From Sphingomonas sp. 1F27F7B (GTDB lineage Bacteria > Pseudomonadota > Alphaproteobacteria > Sphingomonadales > Sphingomonadaceae), in contig NZ_SCMK01000017.1 of the NCBI RefSeq assembly GCF_005503355.1, positions 1-64,000 of the forward strand: 64,000 bases of DNA, in the 5' to 3' direction. Numbering within the stretch: the stretch's first letter is position 1; each line of letters begins with the position of its first letter. This document shows positions 1 through 6,944 of this stretch, in pieces. The notes under the pieces were generated by a model. That model was not told where the DNA came from and made no database searches. It saw only the letters and a list, made by a program, of their open reading frames with translations. Made by a program: the position numbers and the translations under genes.

Positions 1-11
1 CCTCTCCCCGA

Positions 12-35
12 CCCTCTCCCCCGAAGGGGAGAGGG
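12..35. repeat. REP-like hairpin
   Basis: Ten-base arms (12-21 and 26-35, CCCTCTCCCC and its complement) around a CGAA loop. It belongs to the same CCCTCTCCC palindrome family as the elements near 15.45 and 15.88 kb. There is no T-run, so it is a dispersed palindrome rather than a clear terminator. Confidence 0.6.
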
Positions 36-73
36 AGTAGGACGACAAACTCCTGGAATCCTGTGCCCGGTAC

Positions 74-120
74 GCGCGAATTTAGATGGTTAACCATTTG
101 CTAACCATCTAAATTCGCGC
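74..120. promoter_or_regulatory. Perfect 19-bp inverted repeat upstream of flagellin
   Basis: Arms 74-92 and 102-120 are perfectly complementary around a 9-nt loop. The centre holds TTAA-N7-CTAAC (90-105), close to the CtrA consensus TTAA-N7-TTAA, and a direct repeat TAACCAT at 91-97 and 102-108. It ends 17 bases before the flagellin -10-like box. Operator function (CtrA or another dimeric regulator) is inferred; a structured RNA is less likely because the arms lie upstream of the predicted start of transcription. Confidence 0.6.
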
Positions 121-135
121 GGCAATTTTGGTCAT

Positions 136-143
136 CCTATAAT
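136..143 (+). promoter_or_regulatory. CCTATAAT box of flagellin
   Basis: CC followed by TATAAT at 138-143, about 105 bases before the flagellin start codon, giving a leader near 100 nt. No TTGACA-like -35 is visible at 16-18 bases upstream. It is one of the recurrent boxes shared by the flagellar units of this window. Confidence 0.6.
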
Positions 144-248
144 TCATCCCACAATGATGATGCGGGCGTACCGATCACGTTCCGTCGCGGGCCGGCGTCA
201 CCGGTTCGGGTCGCAGAAGCGGCTCTCCGATCCAAGAAGGATAGTAAC

Positions 249-1106
249 ATGGCATTTTCGGTTAACACCAACGTCGGTGCGATGGCGGCTCTCCAGAGCC
301 TCAACGAGACCAACAAGGGCCTGTCGCAGGTTCAGAGCCGCATCAACACCGGCCTGAAGGTTGCGTCGACCAAGGACGACTCGGCTTCGTACACGATCGC
401 TCAGGGCCTGCGTGGCGACATGGGCGGCCTCGCGGCCGTGTCTTCGTCGCTGAGCCGCGCCAAGAGCGTGACCGACGTGGCGGTGGCTGGCGCCGAGCAG
501 ATCTCGGACGTCGTGAATCAGATGAAGGCGAAGGCTTATCAGTCGGCCGACGCTGGCATCGACGCGTCGACCCGTAACGCGCTCAACAGCGACTTCGTTG
601 CGCTGCGCGACCAGATCACCACGATCGTGAACTCGTCTGACTTCAACGGCACGAACCTGCTGAAGGCTTCGGGCGGCACCGTTACGGCGCTGCAGTCGCT
701 CCAGGACGCTGACACTTCGTCGGCGACCACCTGGAACCCGGACTCGCTGAGCGTTGCCAATCAGGGTCTGGATCTCGGCGGCTCGGTCGTCACGATCTCG
801 GCTTCGGGCGACATCAGCAGCCAGGCGAATGCCCAGGCGATGATCGACACGATCACCACGACCCAGGCGAACCTGAAGACCAGCCTGAGCACCCTCGGCG
901 CGGCTTCGCGCAAGATCGATGCTCAGTCGACCTTCACCAGCAAGCTCTCCGACGTGATCGAGGGCGGCATCGGCAATCTCGTCGACGCCGATCTCGCCAA
1001 GGAATCGGCGAAGCTGCAGGCGCTGCAGGTCAAGCAGCAGCTCGGTGTGCAGGCTCTGTCGATCGCCAACCAGGCGCCGTCGACCATCACCTCGCTGTTC
1101 CGTTAA
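249..1106 (+). CDS. fliC: Flagellin
   Basis: Structural subunit of the flagellar filament, exported through the flagellar type III gate and polymerised outside the cell. The 285-residue protein has the conserved N-terminal D0/D1 helices (opening MAFSVNTNVGAM, then a QSRINTGLKV stretch) and the C-terminal D0 helix ending near SLFR. The central variable domain is short (about residues 130-190), typical of alphaproteobacterial flagellins of about 275-290 residues. An AAGAAGGA ribosome site at 233-240 lies 8 bases before ATG. A strong rho-independent terminator follows, so it is monocistronic. Control is probably through the inverted repeat at 74-120 and the CCTATAAT box. It is the only flagellin gene in the window. 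Confidence 0.96.
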   Translation: MAFSVNTNVGAMAALQSLNETNKGLSQVQSRINTGLKVASTKDDSASYTIAQGLRGDMGGLAAVSSSLSRAKSVTDVAVAGAEQISDVVNQMKAKAYQSADAGIDASTRNALNSDFVALRDQITTIVNSSDFNGTNLLKASGGTVTALQSLQDADTSSATTWNPDSLSVANQGLDLGGSVVTISASGDISSQANAQAMIDTITTTQANLKTSLSTLGAASRKIDAQSTFTSKLSDVIEGGIGNLVDADLAKESAKLQALQVKQQLGVQALSIANQAPSTITSLFR

Positions 1107-1142
1107 GGCCGGACTTTTCCCTGGAGTCTATGGCCCTGACGC

Positions 1143-1175
1143 GGAGGCCGGGACGCAAGTCCCGGCCTCCTTTTT
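1143..1175 (+). terminator. Terminator of flagellin
   Basis: Twelve-base-pair perfect stem (1143-1154 with 1159-1170), GCAA tetraloop, then TTTTT. This is a textbook rho-independent terminator 36 bases after the flagellin stop codon. Confidence 0.95.
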
Positions 1176-1224
1176 CGTGCCCGCAATTTTCTTGCGCGCG
1201 CCGCGCCGCGCCTTGGTTGACGCC

Positions 1225-1232
1225 TCTATAAT
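1225..1232 (+). promoter_or_regulatory. TCTATAAT box upstream of the 1256 gene
   Basis: TATAAT at 1227-1232 preceded by CGCCTC. A TTGAC at 1217-1221 is too close to be a -35 element. The predicted transcript would start close to the AAGAGGAG ribosome site, giving a very short leader. Confidence 0.55.
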
Positions 1233-1255
1233 GATCCCAAGAGGAGAATAGGCCC

Positions 1256-1657
1256 TTGTTTCCCAGGATCAGAGAAATCACCGATGCGTTCGGCGGCCGC
1301 CTGCAGGTGAGCGTCGAGGAGCACCCCTCGGGTGCGCTCGTCGTGCTTGAGCGGCCGGACATGGCCGGCCGGCCCCGCGTGATGCTCGACGGGTACGGCG
1401 TCGACATCCTGTCGGGCTACATCATGTCGGCGCGCCTCGCCGTGCCGCACGACCTTCCGGACGAGCATATCGACGGCATGTTCGCCACGCGCTTCCGCCT
1501 GGGGCTCGATCCCTGCGCGGTGCTCGCGCTTCAGCAGTCCGACGGTCCGTCGCTCGAGATTCCCGCGCCGTTCTGGGATCGGCTCTATGCCGAGCTGTGC
1601 CTGGTCGCGGCGCACGCCCGCGAGCTCGGGCGGCGCGCGGAAGCGCGGGTCCATTGA
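1256..1657 (+). CDS. Hypothetical protein downstream of flagellin
   Basis: I do not recognise a family for this 133-residue, acidic, soluble-looking protein without signal peptide or membrane segment. The start is TTG at 1256, chosen because an AAGAGGAG ribosome site sits about nine bases upstream and a CTATAAT box lies just before that. It is transcribed separately from flagellin, whose terminator lies between them. The shared promoter-like box and its position suggest a role in motility or in flagellin handling, but that is inference. The start codon is rare and the leader extremely short. Confidence 0.7.
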   Translation: MFPRIREITDAFGGRLQVSVEEHPSGALVVLERPDMAGRPRVMLDGYGVDILSGYIMSARLAVPHDLPDEHIDGMFATRFRLGLDPCAVLALQQSDGPSLEIPAPFWDRLYAELCLVAAHARELGRRAEARVH

Positions 1658-1754
1658 TTCCGCAAAACCACATACGGGCTTGCCCGTACTACGCCGAGGG
1701 CCGGCTTTGAGGCATTTAAGACAAAATTCACACGAACAGGTCGGGGGCAGACAG

Positions 1755-2087
1755 ATGGGCGTTGGTGAAATCAGGCAGGGTTCGGAAGCGGCGGCCGGCT
1801 ACACGGTGACGTTAACGCTAACGGTCGAGGATGCCCGGGTGCTCTGGGCGGCCGCCGCCGATCGCGCGCTGGCGGCGCCGGGCACGACGCTGGCCGATGT
1901 GCTCGACACGATCGGCCCGCGCGAGGATCCGTCGATCGCCGATTGCATCGCGATGCTTACCGCGCCCGCCGCGATGCCGGGCTGCACGCTCGATGCCTTC
2001 GAGATCGCCGAAGCGGGGGACGAACTGCCCCCGATGCAGATCATCCAGCTGCCCACGCAGCCGATCCTGCGTGCCGCGCACGCCTGA
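1755..2087 (+). CDS. Hypothetical protein, 110 residues
   Basis: Small acidic protein with a beta-like TVTLTLTVEDARVLW segment followed by alanine-rich helix. It has no signal peptide or recognisable domain. The ATG at 1755 is preceded by a purine-rich CGGGGGCAG; a longer frame upstream lacks a ribosome site. It lies 97 bases after the preceding gene in the same orientation and is followed by a GC-rich hairpin. Its function is unknown, and its position at the flagellin end of the cluster is the only functional hint. Confidence 0.65.
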   Translation: MGVGEIRQGSEAAAGYTVTLTLTVEDARVLWAAAADRALAAPGTTLADVLDTIGPREDPSIADCIAMLTAPAAMPGCTLDAFEIAEAGDELPPMQIIQLPTQPILRAAHA

Positions 2088-2115
2088 TCCCGCCACTATC
2101 CGTTTCAAAACCGCG

Positions 2116-2145
2116 AACGGGGCCCCTCTGGGCCCCGTTCTGCTG
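2116..2145 (+). terminator. Probable terminator after the 1755 gene
   Basis: Ten-base-pair perfect stem AACGGGGCCC (2116-2125) with its complement at 2130-2139 and a CTCT loop, 28 bases after the stop codon. The trailing sequence CTGCTGTC is only moderately T-rich. Confidence 0.7.
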
Positions 2146-2167
2146 TCAGGGTCTCTTCCTTGCCCGG

Positions 2168-2291
2168 AAAGAAAAAAGCGGGCCGGTGGAGGTCCGGCCC
2201 GCTCGTTTAAGCGAAAGGAAGACAGGACGCCGAAGCGCCGGCCGAGAGACGGGCGGATCGCGAGGGGATTGATACGTCCGCCCGCCTCTCT
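2168..2291 (-). ncRNA. Candidate small RNA with flagellar-type promoter
   Basis: On the minus strand a CTATAATG box (2304 down to 2297) is followed about 110 bases later by a perfect 9-bp stem (2194-2202 with 2178-2186) and a run of six T plus further T residues (2177-2166). No open frame with a ribosome site fills the interval. The region lies between convergent coding genes (the 1755 gene and flgD). A discrete transcript of about 120 nt is inferred. Alternatively the hairpin is only the distal terminator of fliK-flgD. Confidence 0.5.
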
Positions 2292-2297
2292 GATTTC

Positions 2298-2305
2298 ATT
2301 ATAGA
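2298..2305 (-). promoter_or_regulatory. TCTATAAT box of the candidate small RNA
   Basis: TATAAT (2303 down to 2298) preceded by CGCCTC, the same context as the box at 1225-1232. It faces left, away from flgD, with no protein gene downstream on that strand. Confidence 0.5.
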
Positions 2306-2407
2306 GGCGGGTAGGAGGCGCCCCAAACGCCCGTGCCTCCGGAAAACTCCTAGGCCGGATCGATACTTACGACCTCCACCAAGGGGCAGGGGCCTACCGC
2401 GCGGTGG

Positions 2408-2427
2408 ACCCCGGCATGGGCCGGGGT
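2408..2427. repeat. GC-rich palindrome in flgD/1755 intergenic region
   Basis: ACCCCGGC (2408-2415) pairs with GCCGGGGT (2420-2427) around a 4-nt loop and is followed by GACGG, resembling the dispersed GTCATCCCC-type palindromes of sphingomonads. There is no T-run. The rest of the 390-base gap 2088-2477 holds only the hairpins and box listed here. Confidence 0.5.
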
Positions 2428-2477
2428 GACGGCATGATCCGAGCGACGGCCGGGTTCGACCTTGGGGGCGAGCCGTC

Positions 2478-3191
2478 CTAGCTACCGGTACCGGTACCGG
2501 TACCGGTGTCGGCACTGGCGCCGGTGCCGGCGGCTCCGATGCGGACGAGCTTGCTCGCGTCGACCTGGTTGCCGTTCACGGTCACCAGCACCGCGCCATT
2601 GCCGAGCTGCACGTCGCTCACCGTGCCGATGCTGTGGACCGTGCTGGTCAGCTGGGTGCCCGAACTGTCGAGTGCCTTGATCGACAGCGAATATTTGCCG
2701 GCCGGCATTTCGCGCCCGTTCGAGGTCAGGCCGTCCCAGGCGAGCGTGCCGGTGTTGCCGGTCACCTGTACGGTACGCGTGTCGACCACCTTGCCCGAAG
2801 CGTCGGTGATCGTCGCGACCACCGAGGCCGCATCGCGCGGCGTGCTCCAGCTCCACTGCGCCGCCCGCGTGTCGGTGAGCCCGGAGACGGGCGAATCCAC
2901 TTCCACCGCGCGGCCGATCAGCGACGAGGCCTGGGTGAGGTTCTGCGTCCCCAGTGCCGACAGGATCGACTTGAGCGTGGTGGTCTGCGCCATCGACTGC
3001 TCGACCTGCGAATATTGCACCAGCTGCTGGGTATATTGAGTCGTGTCCATCGGGCTCAGCGGGTCCTGGTTCTGCATCTGCGTGGTCAGCAGCTTCAGGA
3101 ACATCGTGAAGTCGCCGTTGAGGCCGGTGCTCGAGCCATTGGCCGTGCCGTTCGTCGCCGGCGTGTTGGTGGTGGTGTTGACGGTGGTCAT
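2478..3191 (-). CDS. flgD: Flagellar hook cap / scaffolding protein FlgD
   Basis: Assembly chaperone that caps the growing hook and permits hook-subunit polymerisation. The 237-residue protein has the FlgD N-terminal block (FLKLLTTQMQNQDPLSPMD at about residues 31-49), then a FlgD Ig-like/tudor-like region with the DGLTSNGREMPAGKY motif (about residues 155-168). The C-terminus ends in Gly-Thr repeats encoded by a perfect hexanucleotide array (2483-2506). It lies 11 bases downstream of fliK in one operon driven from the box at 4671. The ATG at 3191 follows AGGAGCAACGCGC. The hook protein flgE, its usual neighbour, is not in the window. Confidence 0.95.
   Translation of the reverse strand: MTTVNTTTNTPATNGTANGSSTGLNGDFTMFLKLLTTQMQNQDPLSPMDTTQYTQQLVQYSQVEQSMAQTTTLKSILSALGTQNLTQASSLIGRAVEVDSPVSGLTDTRAAQWSWSTPRDAASVVATITDASGKVVDTRTVQVTGNTGTLAWDGLTSNGREMPAGKYSLSIKALDSSGTQLTSTVHSIGTVSDVQLGNGAVLVTVNGNQVDASKLVRIGAAGTGASADTGTGTGTGS
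2483..2506. repeat. Hexanucleotide microsatellite in flgD
   Basis: Four perfect copies of TACCGG, encoding alternating Gly-Thr at the FlgD C-terminus. The repeat length keeps the frame when the copy number changes. Confidence 0.85.
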
Positions 3192-3202
3192 GCGCGTTGC
3201 TC

Positions 3203-4630
3203 CTAGGCGAGGAGATCGACCTGCCCGTCGCCGCGGACGCTGCGATAGGCGATGTCGGTCGTATCGGGTTCGTCATTGCCGGCGAACTGGCCGGCGGACG
3301 CATTCTGGCGTTGCTGCTGCTGTTGCTGCGCCTGGGCGCTGCCATCGCCGGTGCGGCTCTCGAAGCGGAAGCTCTGCGCGTCGGCGCGGATGCCTGCCTG
3401 GTCGAGCGCGCGGCCGAGATCGGGCGCATCCTGGCGGAGCAGATCGAGCGCGTGCGCGCTCTCCGCGCGCACCGTGGCGCGCAGCGTGCCGGCATCGTCG
3501 AACGACAGCGTCACCTCGACTTTGCCGAGATTGTCCGGGCTCAGCCGGACGCGCAGCATGTCCTCGCCGGCTTCGACCTTGTGCGCGATCTCGACTCCGA
3601 GTGCCTGGCCGAGATGGCCCGGCCGCGCGGCGACCACCGGCTCTGCCGCAGTTGCCGCCGGGCTTGTGCCGGTGGGCGGCACGGCCGTGGGGCGAGCGGC
3701 ATCGCTCGAGGCATGCGCGGCCGTCGGTGCGGCGTGCGCGTCGTGACGCAGAGAGAATATCGGCGCCTGGCCGCGATCGTCGCCCGGCGCATTTTCGTTC
3801 TTCTCGCCCGTCTTGCCGGCGATTGCCGCAGGCGCGGCCGGAATCCTCTCGCCGCCGGTCGCCGGTTCGGCGCCCTGCACCGCAGTCTGGAGCCCGCGTG
3901 CGGGGTCGGCCTTGCGCGTGGGCGGCGGGACTTCGCCGAGCTGGCGGGCGGGAGCGGGCTGCGGCGCGGCGACAAGCTCGGGGTGCGGCGGCGCCTGGAC
4001 GATGGCGGCCGCGGCCATGTCGGCGGCCGGTGCATTGTCCGGGGCGGTTGCGGGGTCGGCGGCGATCGGTTCCTCGCCGGTGCCGGCCGGGCGCGGCGCG
4101 CGCTTGATCGGGCTCTTGGGCTCTTCCGGCTGCCCGCCTTGGACCGGCGCATCGCTCGCTTCGGTCGCGACAGGGGGCGTATCGGCTATGGGCGGGGCGG
4201 GTGGAGGCATGGCGTCTGCCGCCGGCTTGGCGGGCTTGGTGTCCGTGCCTGGCATCGGGGGCTTGCCCGGCGTGACGGCGGGATCCGCAATTGCCGCCGG
4301 AGCATCGGCTGGAAGCTGCGGCCCCATCGGCTGTGCCGGCTCTGCCGGCGCGCGGCCCTGCGCCGGCGCTGTTTCGGCCGGCGGCAGCTCGGCGGGCGCC
4401 TTTGCAGGCATCTCGGCAGGCGCCGGCGGAGCGGCGGTGGTCAGCAACTGCGCCATGCTCAGCGGCGCGGCGGGCGCGAGCATGTCATTGGCGGCCGGCG
4501 GCATCGGGGCGCCGTTGCCGGCGGCATTGCCCGTCCCGCCGAGCATCTGCGCGAAGCCGATGCCGGTGGCGGGATCGGCGCTCCCTGCGCCGAGGAGACC
4601 CGCGGGAAACCCGATATTGTTTATCTGCAT
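3203..4630 (-). CDS. fliK: Flagellar hook-length control protein FliK
   Basis: Secreted molecular ruler that stops hook growth and switches FlhB export specificity. The 475-residue protein is Ala/Pro-rich over residues 1-330, as expected for the extended ruler part. It ends with the conserved FliK C-terminal domain (MLRVRLSPDNLGKVEVTLSF, about residues 366-385, then RATVRAES). A Gln run precedes the C-terminus. It is the first gene of a fliK-flgD operon with its own CCTATAAT box 41 bases upstream. Disordered, proline-rich composition is normal for the family. Confidence 0.9.
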   Translation of the reverse strand: MQINNIGFPAGLLGAGSADPATGIGFAQMLGGTGNAAGNGAPMPPAANDMLAPAAPLSMAQLLTTAAPPAPAEMPAKAPAELPPAETAPAQGRAPAEPAQPMGPQLPADAPAAIADPAVTPGKPPMPGTDTKPAKPAADAMPPPAPPIADTPPVATEASDAPVQGGQPEEPKSPIKRAPRPAGTGEEPIAADPATAPDNAPAADMAAAAIVQAPPHPELVAAPQPAPARQLGEVPPPTRKADPARGLQTAVQGAEPATGGERIPAAPAAIAGKTGEKNENAPGDDRGQAPIFSLRHDAHAAPTAAHASSDAARPTAVPPTGTSPAATAAEPVVAARPGHLGQALGVEIAHKVEAGEDMLRVRLSPDNLGKVEVTLSFDDAGTLRATVRAESAHALDLLRQDAPDLGRALDQAGIRADAQSFRFESRTGDGSAQAQQQQQQRQNASAGQFAGNDEPDTTDIAYRSVRGDGQVDLLA

Positions 4631-4670
4631 TCAGGCGCCTCATGGGCGGGCGTCGAAGGCCCGCATCTTC

Positions 4671-4678
4671 ATTATAGG
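4671..4678 (-). promoter_or_regulatory. CCTATAAT box of fliK-flgD
   Basis: TATAAT (4676 down to 4671) preceded by ACGTCC; predicted leader about 34 nt. GACCGTT lies exactly 16 bases upstream, the same spacing as for the HAD-gene box at 38116. Confidence 0.6.
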
Positions 4679-4704
4679 ACGTGCGGGGACGAAACGGTCC
4701 GCGC

Positions 4705-6786
4705 TCAGCCGATCGTGCCCAGCGCGCGGATGCGGGCGCGGGCGTGGATCTCGTTCTGCGACAGCACCACCGTCGCCGGGCGCACCCGCTCGATGATCGA
4801 GCGGACGAACGGGCGGATCGCGGGGCTGGTCAGCATGCAGGGGATCTCGCCGTCCTGCGCCAGCCGGTCATAGGTCTCGCGGACATGTGCGATGAACTTG
4901 TGGAGCGACGAGGGCGCCATCGCCAGCTGGCGGTCGTCGCCCTGGCCCAGGATGCTCTCGGCGAACTCCTGGTCCCATTCGGGGGACAGCGTCACCACCG
5001 GGATCGCCTCGCCGCGTACCTGCGACGCGCTGATCTGCCGGGCCAGGCGCGAGCGGACATGCTCGGTCATCTGGGTGAGGTTGCTGGTCAGCGGCGCGGC
5101 TTCGGCAATGCCTTCCAGGATCGTCGGCACGTCGCGGATCGAGATGCCTTCGCCGAGCAGGTTCTGCAGGATCCGCTGCACGCTCGAGATCGAGACCTTG
5201 GCCGGGATGATGTCGGCGACCAGTTTCTCCGAATCCTTGTGTACTTCGGTCAGCAGCTTCTGCGTCTCCGCATAGGAGAGCAGGTCGGCGATGTTTTCCT
5301 TCACCAGCTCGGTCAGGTGGGTGGTGATGATGGTGCCGCATTCGACCACGGTGAGCCCGCGGAAGCCGGCCTCGTCGCGCAACTCGCGATCGATCCAGAG
5401 GGCGGGGAGGCCGAACACCGGCTCGGTGGTCGGTTCGCCGGGCAGGCCGGCCGGGCCGCCGCCCGGATTGATCATCAGCAGCTTGTCGACCCGGATCTCG
5501 CCGCGCGCCGCTTCGGTCTCCTTGATCGTGATGACATATTCGTTGGGCTTCAGGCCCATATTGTCGATGATCCGGACCGACGGGAGCACGAAGCCGAAAT
5601 CGGTCGCCATCTGGCGGCGCAGCGCGCGCACCTGGTCGTCCAGCCGCGGCTCGCGCTGCTCGTCGTTGATCATCGGCAGCAGGGCATAGCCGATCTCGAT
5701 GCGCACCGCGTCGATCGCCAGCGTCTGCGAGATCGGCTGCTCGACCACGGCGGCCTGCGCCTGTTCCTGTGCCGCGACGGCCTTTTCCAGCGCGGCCTTG
5801 GCGGCGGCCTTCTTGCTCATCCGCCAGGCGGCGAAGCCCGAAGCGGCCGAGAAGATGGCGAAGGGCAGGAACGGCATGCCCGGCATGATCGCCAGCGCGC
5901 CCATCAGGACCGATACCATGCCGAAGGCCTTGGGATAGCGGCCGAGCTGGTCGCCCAGCGCGGCGCCGGTCTTGCCCTTCACGCCGCCCTTGGAGACGAG
6001 CAGGCCCGCGGCGATCGAGATGATCAGTGCCGGGATCTGGCTGACCAGGCCGTCGCCGGCGGTCAGCACGGTATAGGTGTGGAAGGCCTCGCCGATCGGC
6101 ACGCCGTGCGAGACGACGCCGATGGTCAGGCCGACGACGATGTTGACCGCGGTGATCAGCAGGCCCGCGATCGCGTCGCCCTTCACGAACTTCGAGGCGC
6201 CGTCCATCGCGCCGTAGAAGCCGCTCTCGGCCTCCACTTCGGCGCGGCGGGCCTTGGCCTGGTCCTCGTTGATCATGCCGGCGGAAAGGTCGGCGTCGAT
6301 CGCCATCTGCTTGCCGGGCATCGAATCCAGGCTGAAGCGCGCCGCGACTTCGGCGATGCGCCCGGCGCCCTTGGTGATGACGACGAAGTTGATGACGATC
6401 AGGATGATGAAAATGGTGAGGCCGATGATCACCTCGCCGCCCATCAGGAACTCGCCGAACGCCCCGATCACGCCGCCCGCGGCGTCGTGCCCCTCGTGCC
6501 CGTGCGTGAGGATCAGGCGGGTCGAGGCGAGGTTGAGGCCCAGCCGCAGCATCGTCGCCACCAGCAGGATGGTGGGGAAGGCACTGAGTTCCAGCGGCTT
6601 CTCGATGAACAGGGCGGTCATCAGGATCATCACCGATACGGTGATCGACAGCGCCAGGCCCAGGTCGAGCAGCCAGCCCGGGATTGGCAGGATCAGCATC
6701 GCGATGATCGCGACCACGCCGCCTGCGAGCGCGATGTCGCGGTTGAGGCCGAGCTTGTTCAGGAAGTTCAGGATCGCGGGCGGCAT
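4705..6786 (-). CDS. flhA: Flagellar export gate protein FlhA
   Basis: Large inner-membrane component of the flagellar type III export gate, a proton-driven ring whose cytoplasmic domain docks chaperone-substrate complexes. The 693-residue protein has about eight N-terminal membrane segments, the FHIPEP-family core (ATMLRLGLNLASTRLIL, then NEDQAKARRAEVE in the cytoplasmic loop) and a long C-terminal cytoplasmic domain. Start ATG 6786 is preferred over an in-frame ATG at 6804 because it overlaps the stop of the small upstream frame (TGATG). It is the last gene of a fliF-fliN-flbD-flhA operon, the order known from Caulobacter. Confidence 0.97.
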   Translation of the reverse strand: MPPAILNFLNKLGLNRDIALAGGVVAIIAMLILPIPGWLLDLGLALSITVSVMILMTALFIEKPLELSAFPTILLVATMLRLGLNLASTRLILTHGHEGHDAAGGVIGAFGEFLMGGEVIIGLTIFIILIVINFVVITKGAGRIAEVAARFSLDSMPGKQMAIDADLSAGMINEDQAKARRAEVEAESGFYGAMDGASKFVKGDAIAGLLITAVNIVVGLTIGVVSHGVPIGEAFHTYTVLTAGDGLVSQIPALIISIAAGLLVSKGGVKGKTGAALGDQLGRYPKAFGMVSVLMGALAIMPGMPFLPFAIFSAASGFAAWRMSKKAAAKAALEKAVAAQEQAQAAVVEQPISQTLAIDAVRIEIGYALLPMINDEQREPRLDDQVRALRRQMATDFGFVLPSVRIIDNMGLKPNEYVITIKETEAARGEIRVDKLLMINPGGGPAGLPGEPTTEPVFGLPALWIDRELRDEAGFRGLTVVECGTIITTHLTELVKENIADLLSYAETQKLLTEVHKDSEKLVADIIPAKVSISSVQRILQNLLGEGISIRDVPTILEGIAEAAPLTSNLTQMTEHVRSRLARQISASQVRGEAIPVVTLSPEWDQEFAESILGQGDDRQLAMAPSSLHKFIAHVRETYDRLAQDGEIPCMLTSPAIRPFVRSIIERVRPATVVLSQNEIHARARIRALGTIG

Positions 6787-6944
6787 CAGGGGCGTGCTTT
6801 CCAAATGGCCTTGGCAGGCGCTGGGGTCGACTGGCCCAGCGTGAAGCGATTGCAGGGCGTCGCGTGGGGCATGCCCTCAACTGTCTCCGCCGCGGCCCGC
6901 GGCAGGCGCAGGCGCTGGAGGGCGAAGAGCGGGTGCGGGCTCAT
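6786..6944 (-). CDS. Possible 52-residue coupling ORF
   Basis: A short frame exactly bridges flbD and flhA. Its ATG (6944-6942) overlaps the flbD stop in an ATGA arrangement and its stop overlaps the preferred flhA ATG in a TGATG arrangement. The product is basic, proline-rich and unlike any family I know. It could be a small flagellar protein, or simply untranslated spacer in which both overlaps arose by chance. No independent ribosome site is evident. Confidence 0.3.
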   Translation of the reverse strand: MSPHPLFALQRLRLPRAAAETVEGMPHATPCNRFTLGQSTPAPAKAIWKARP

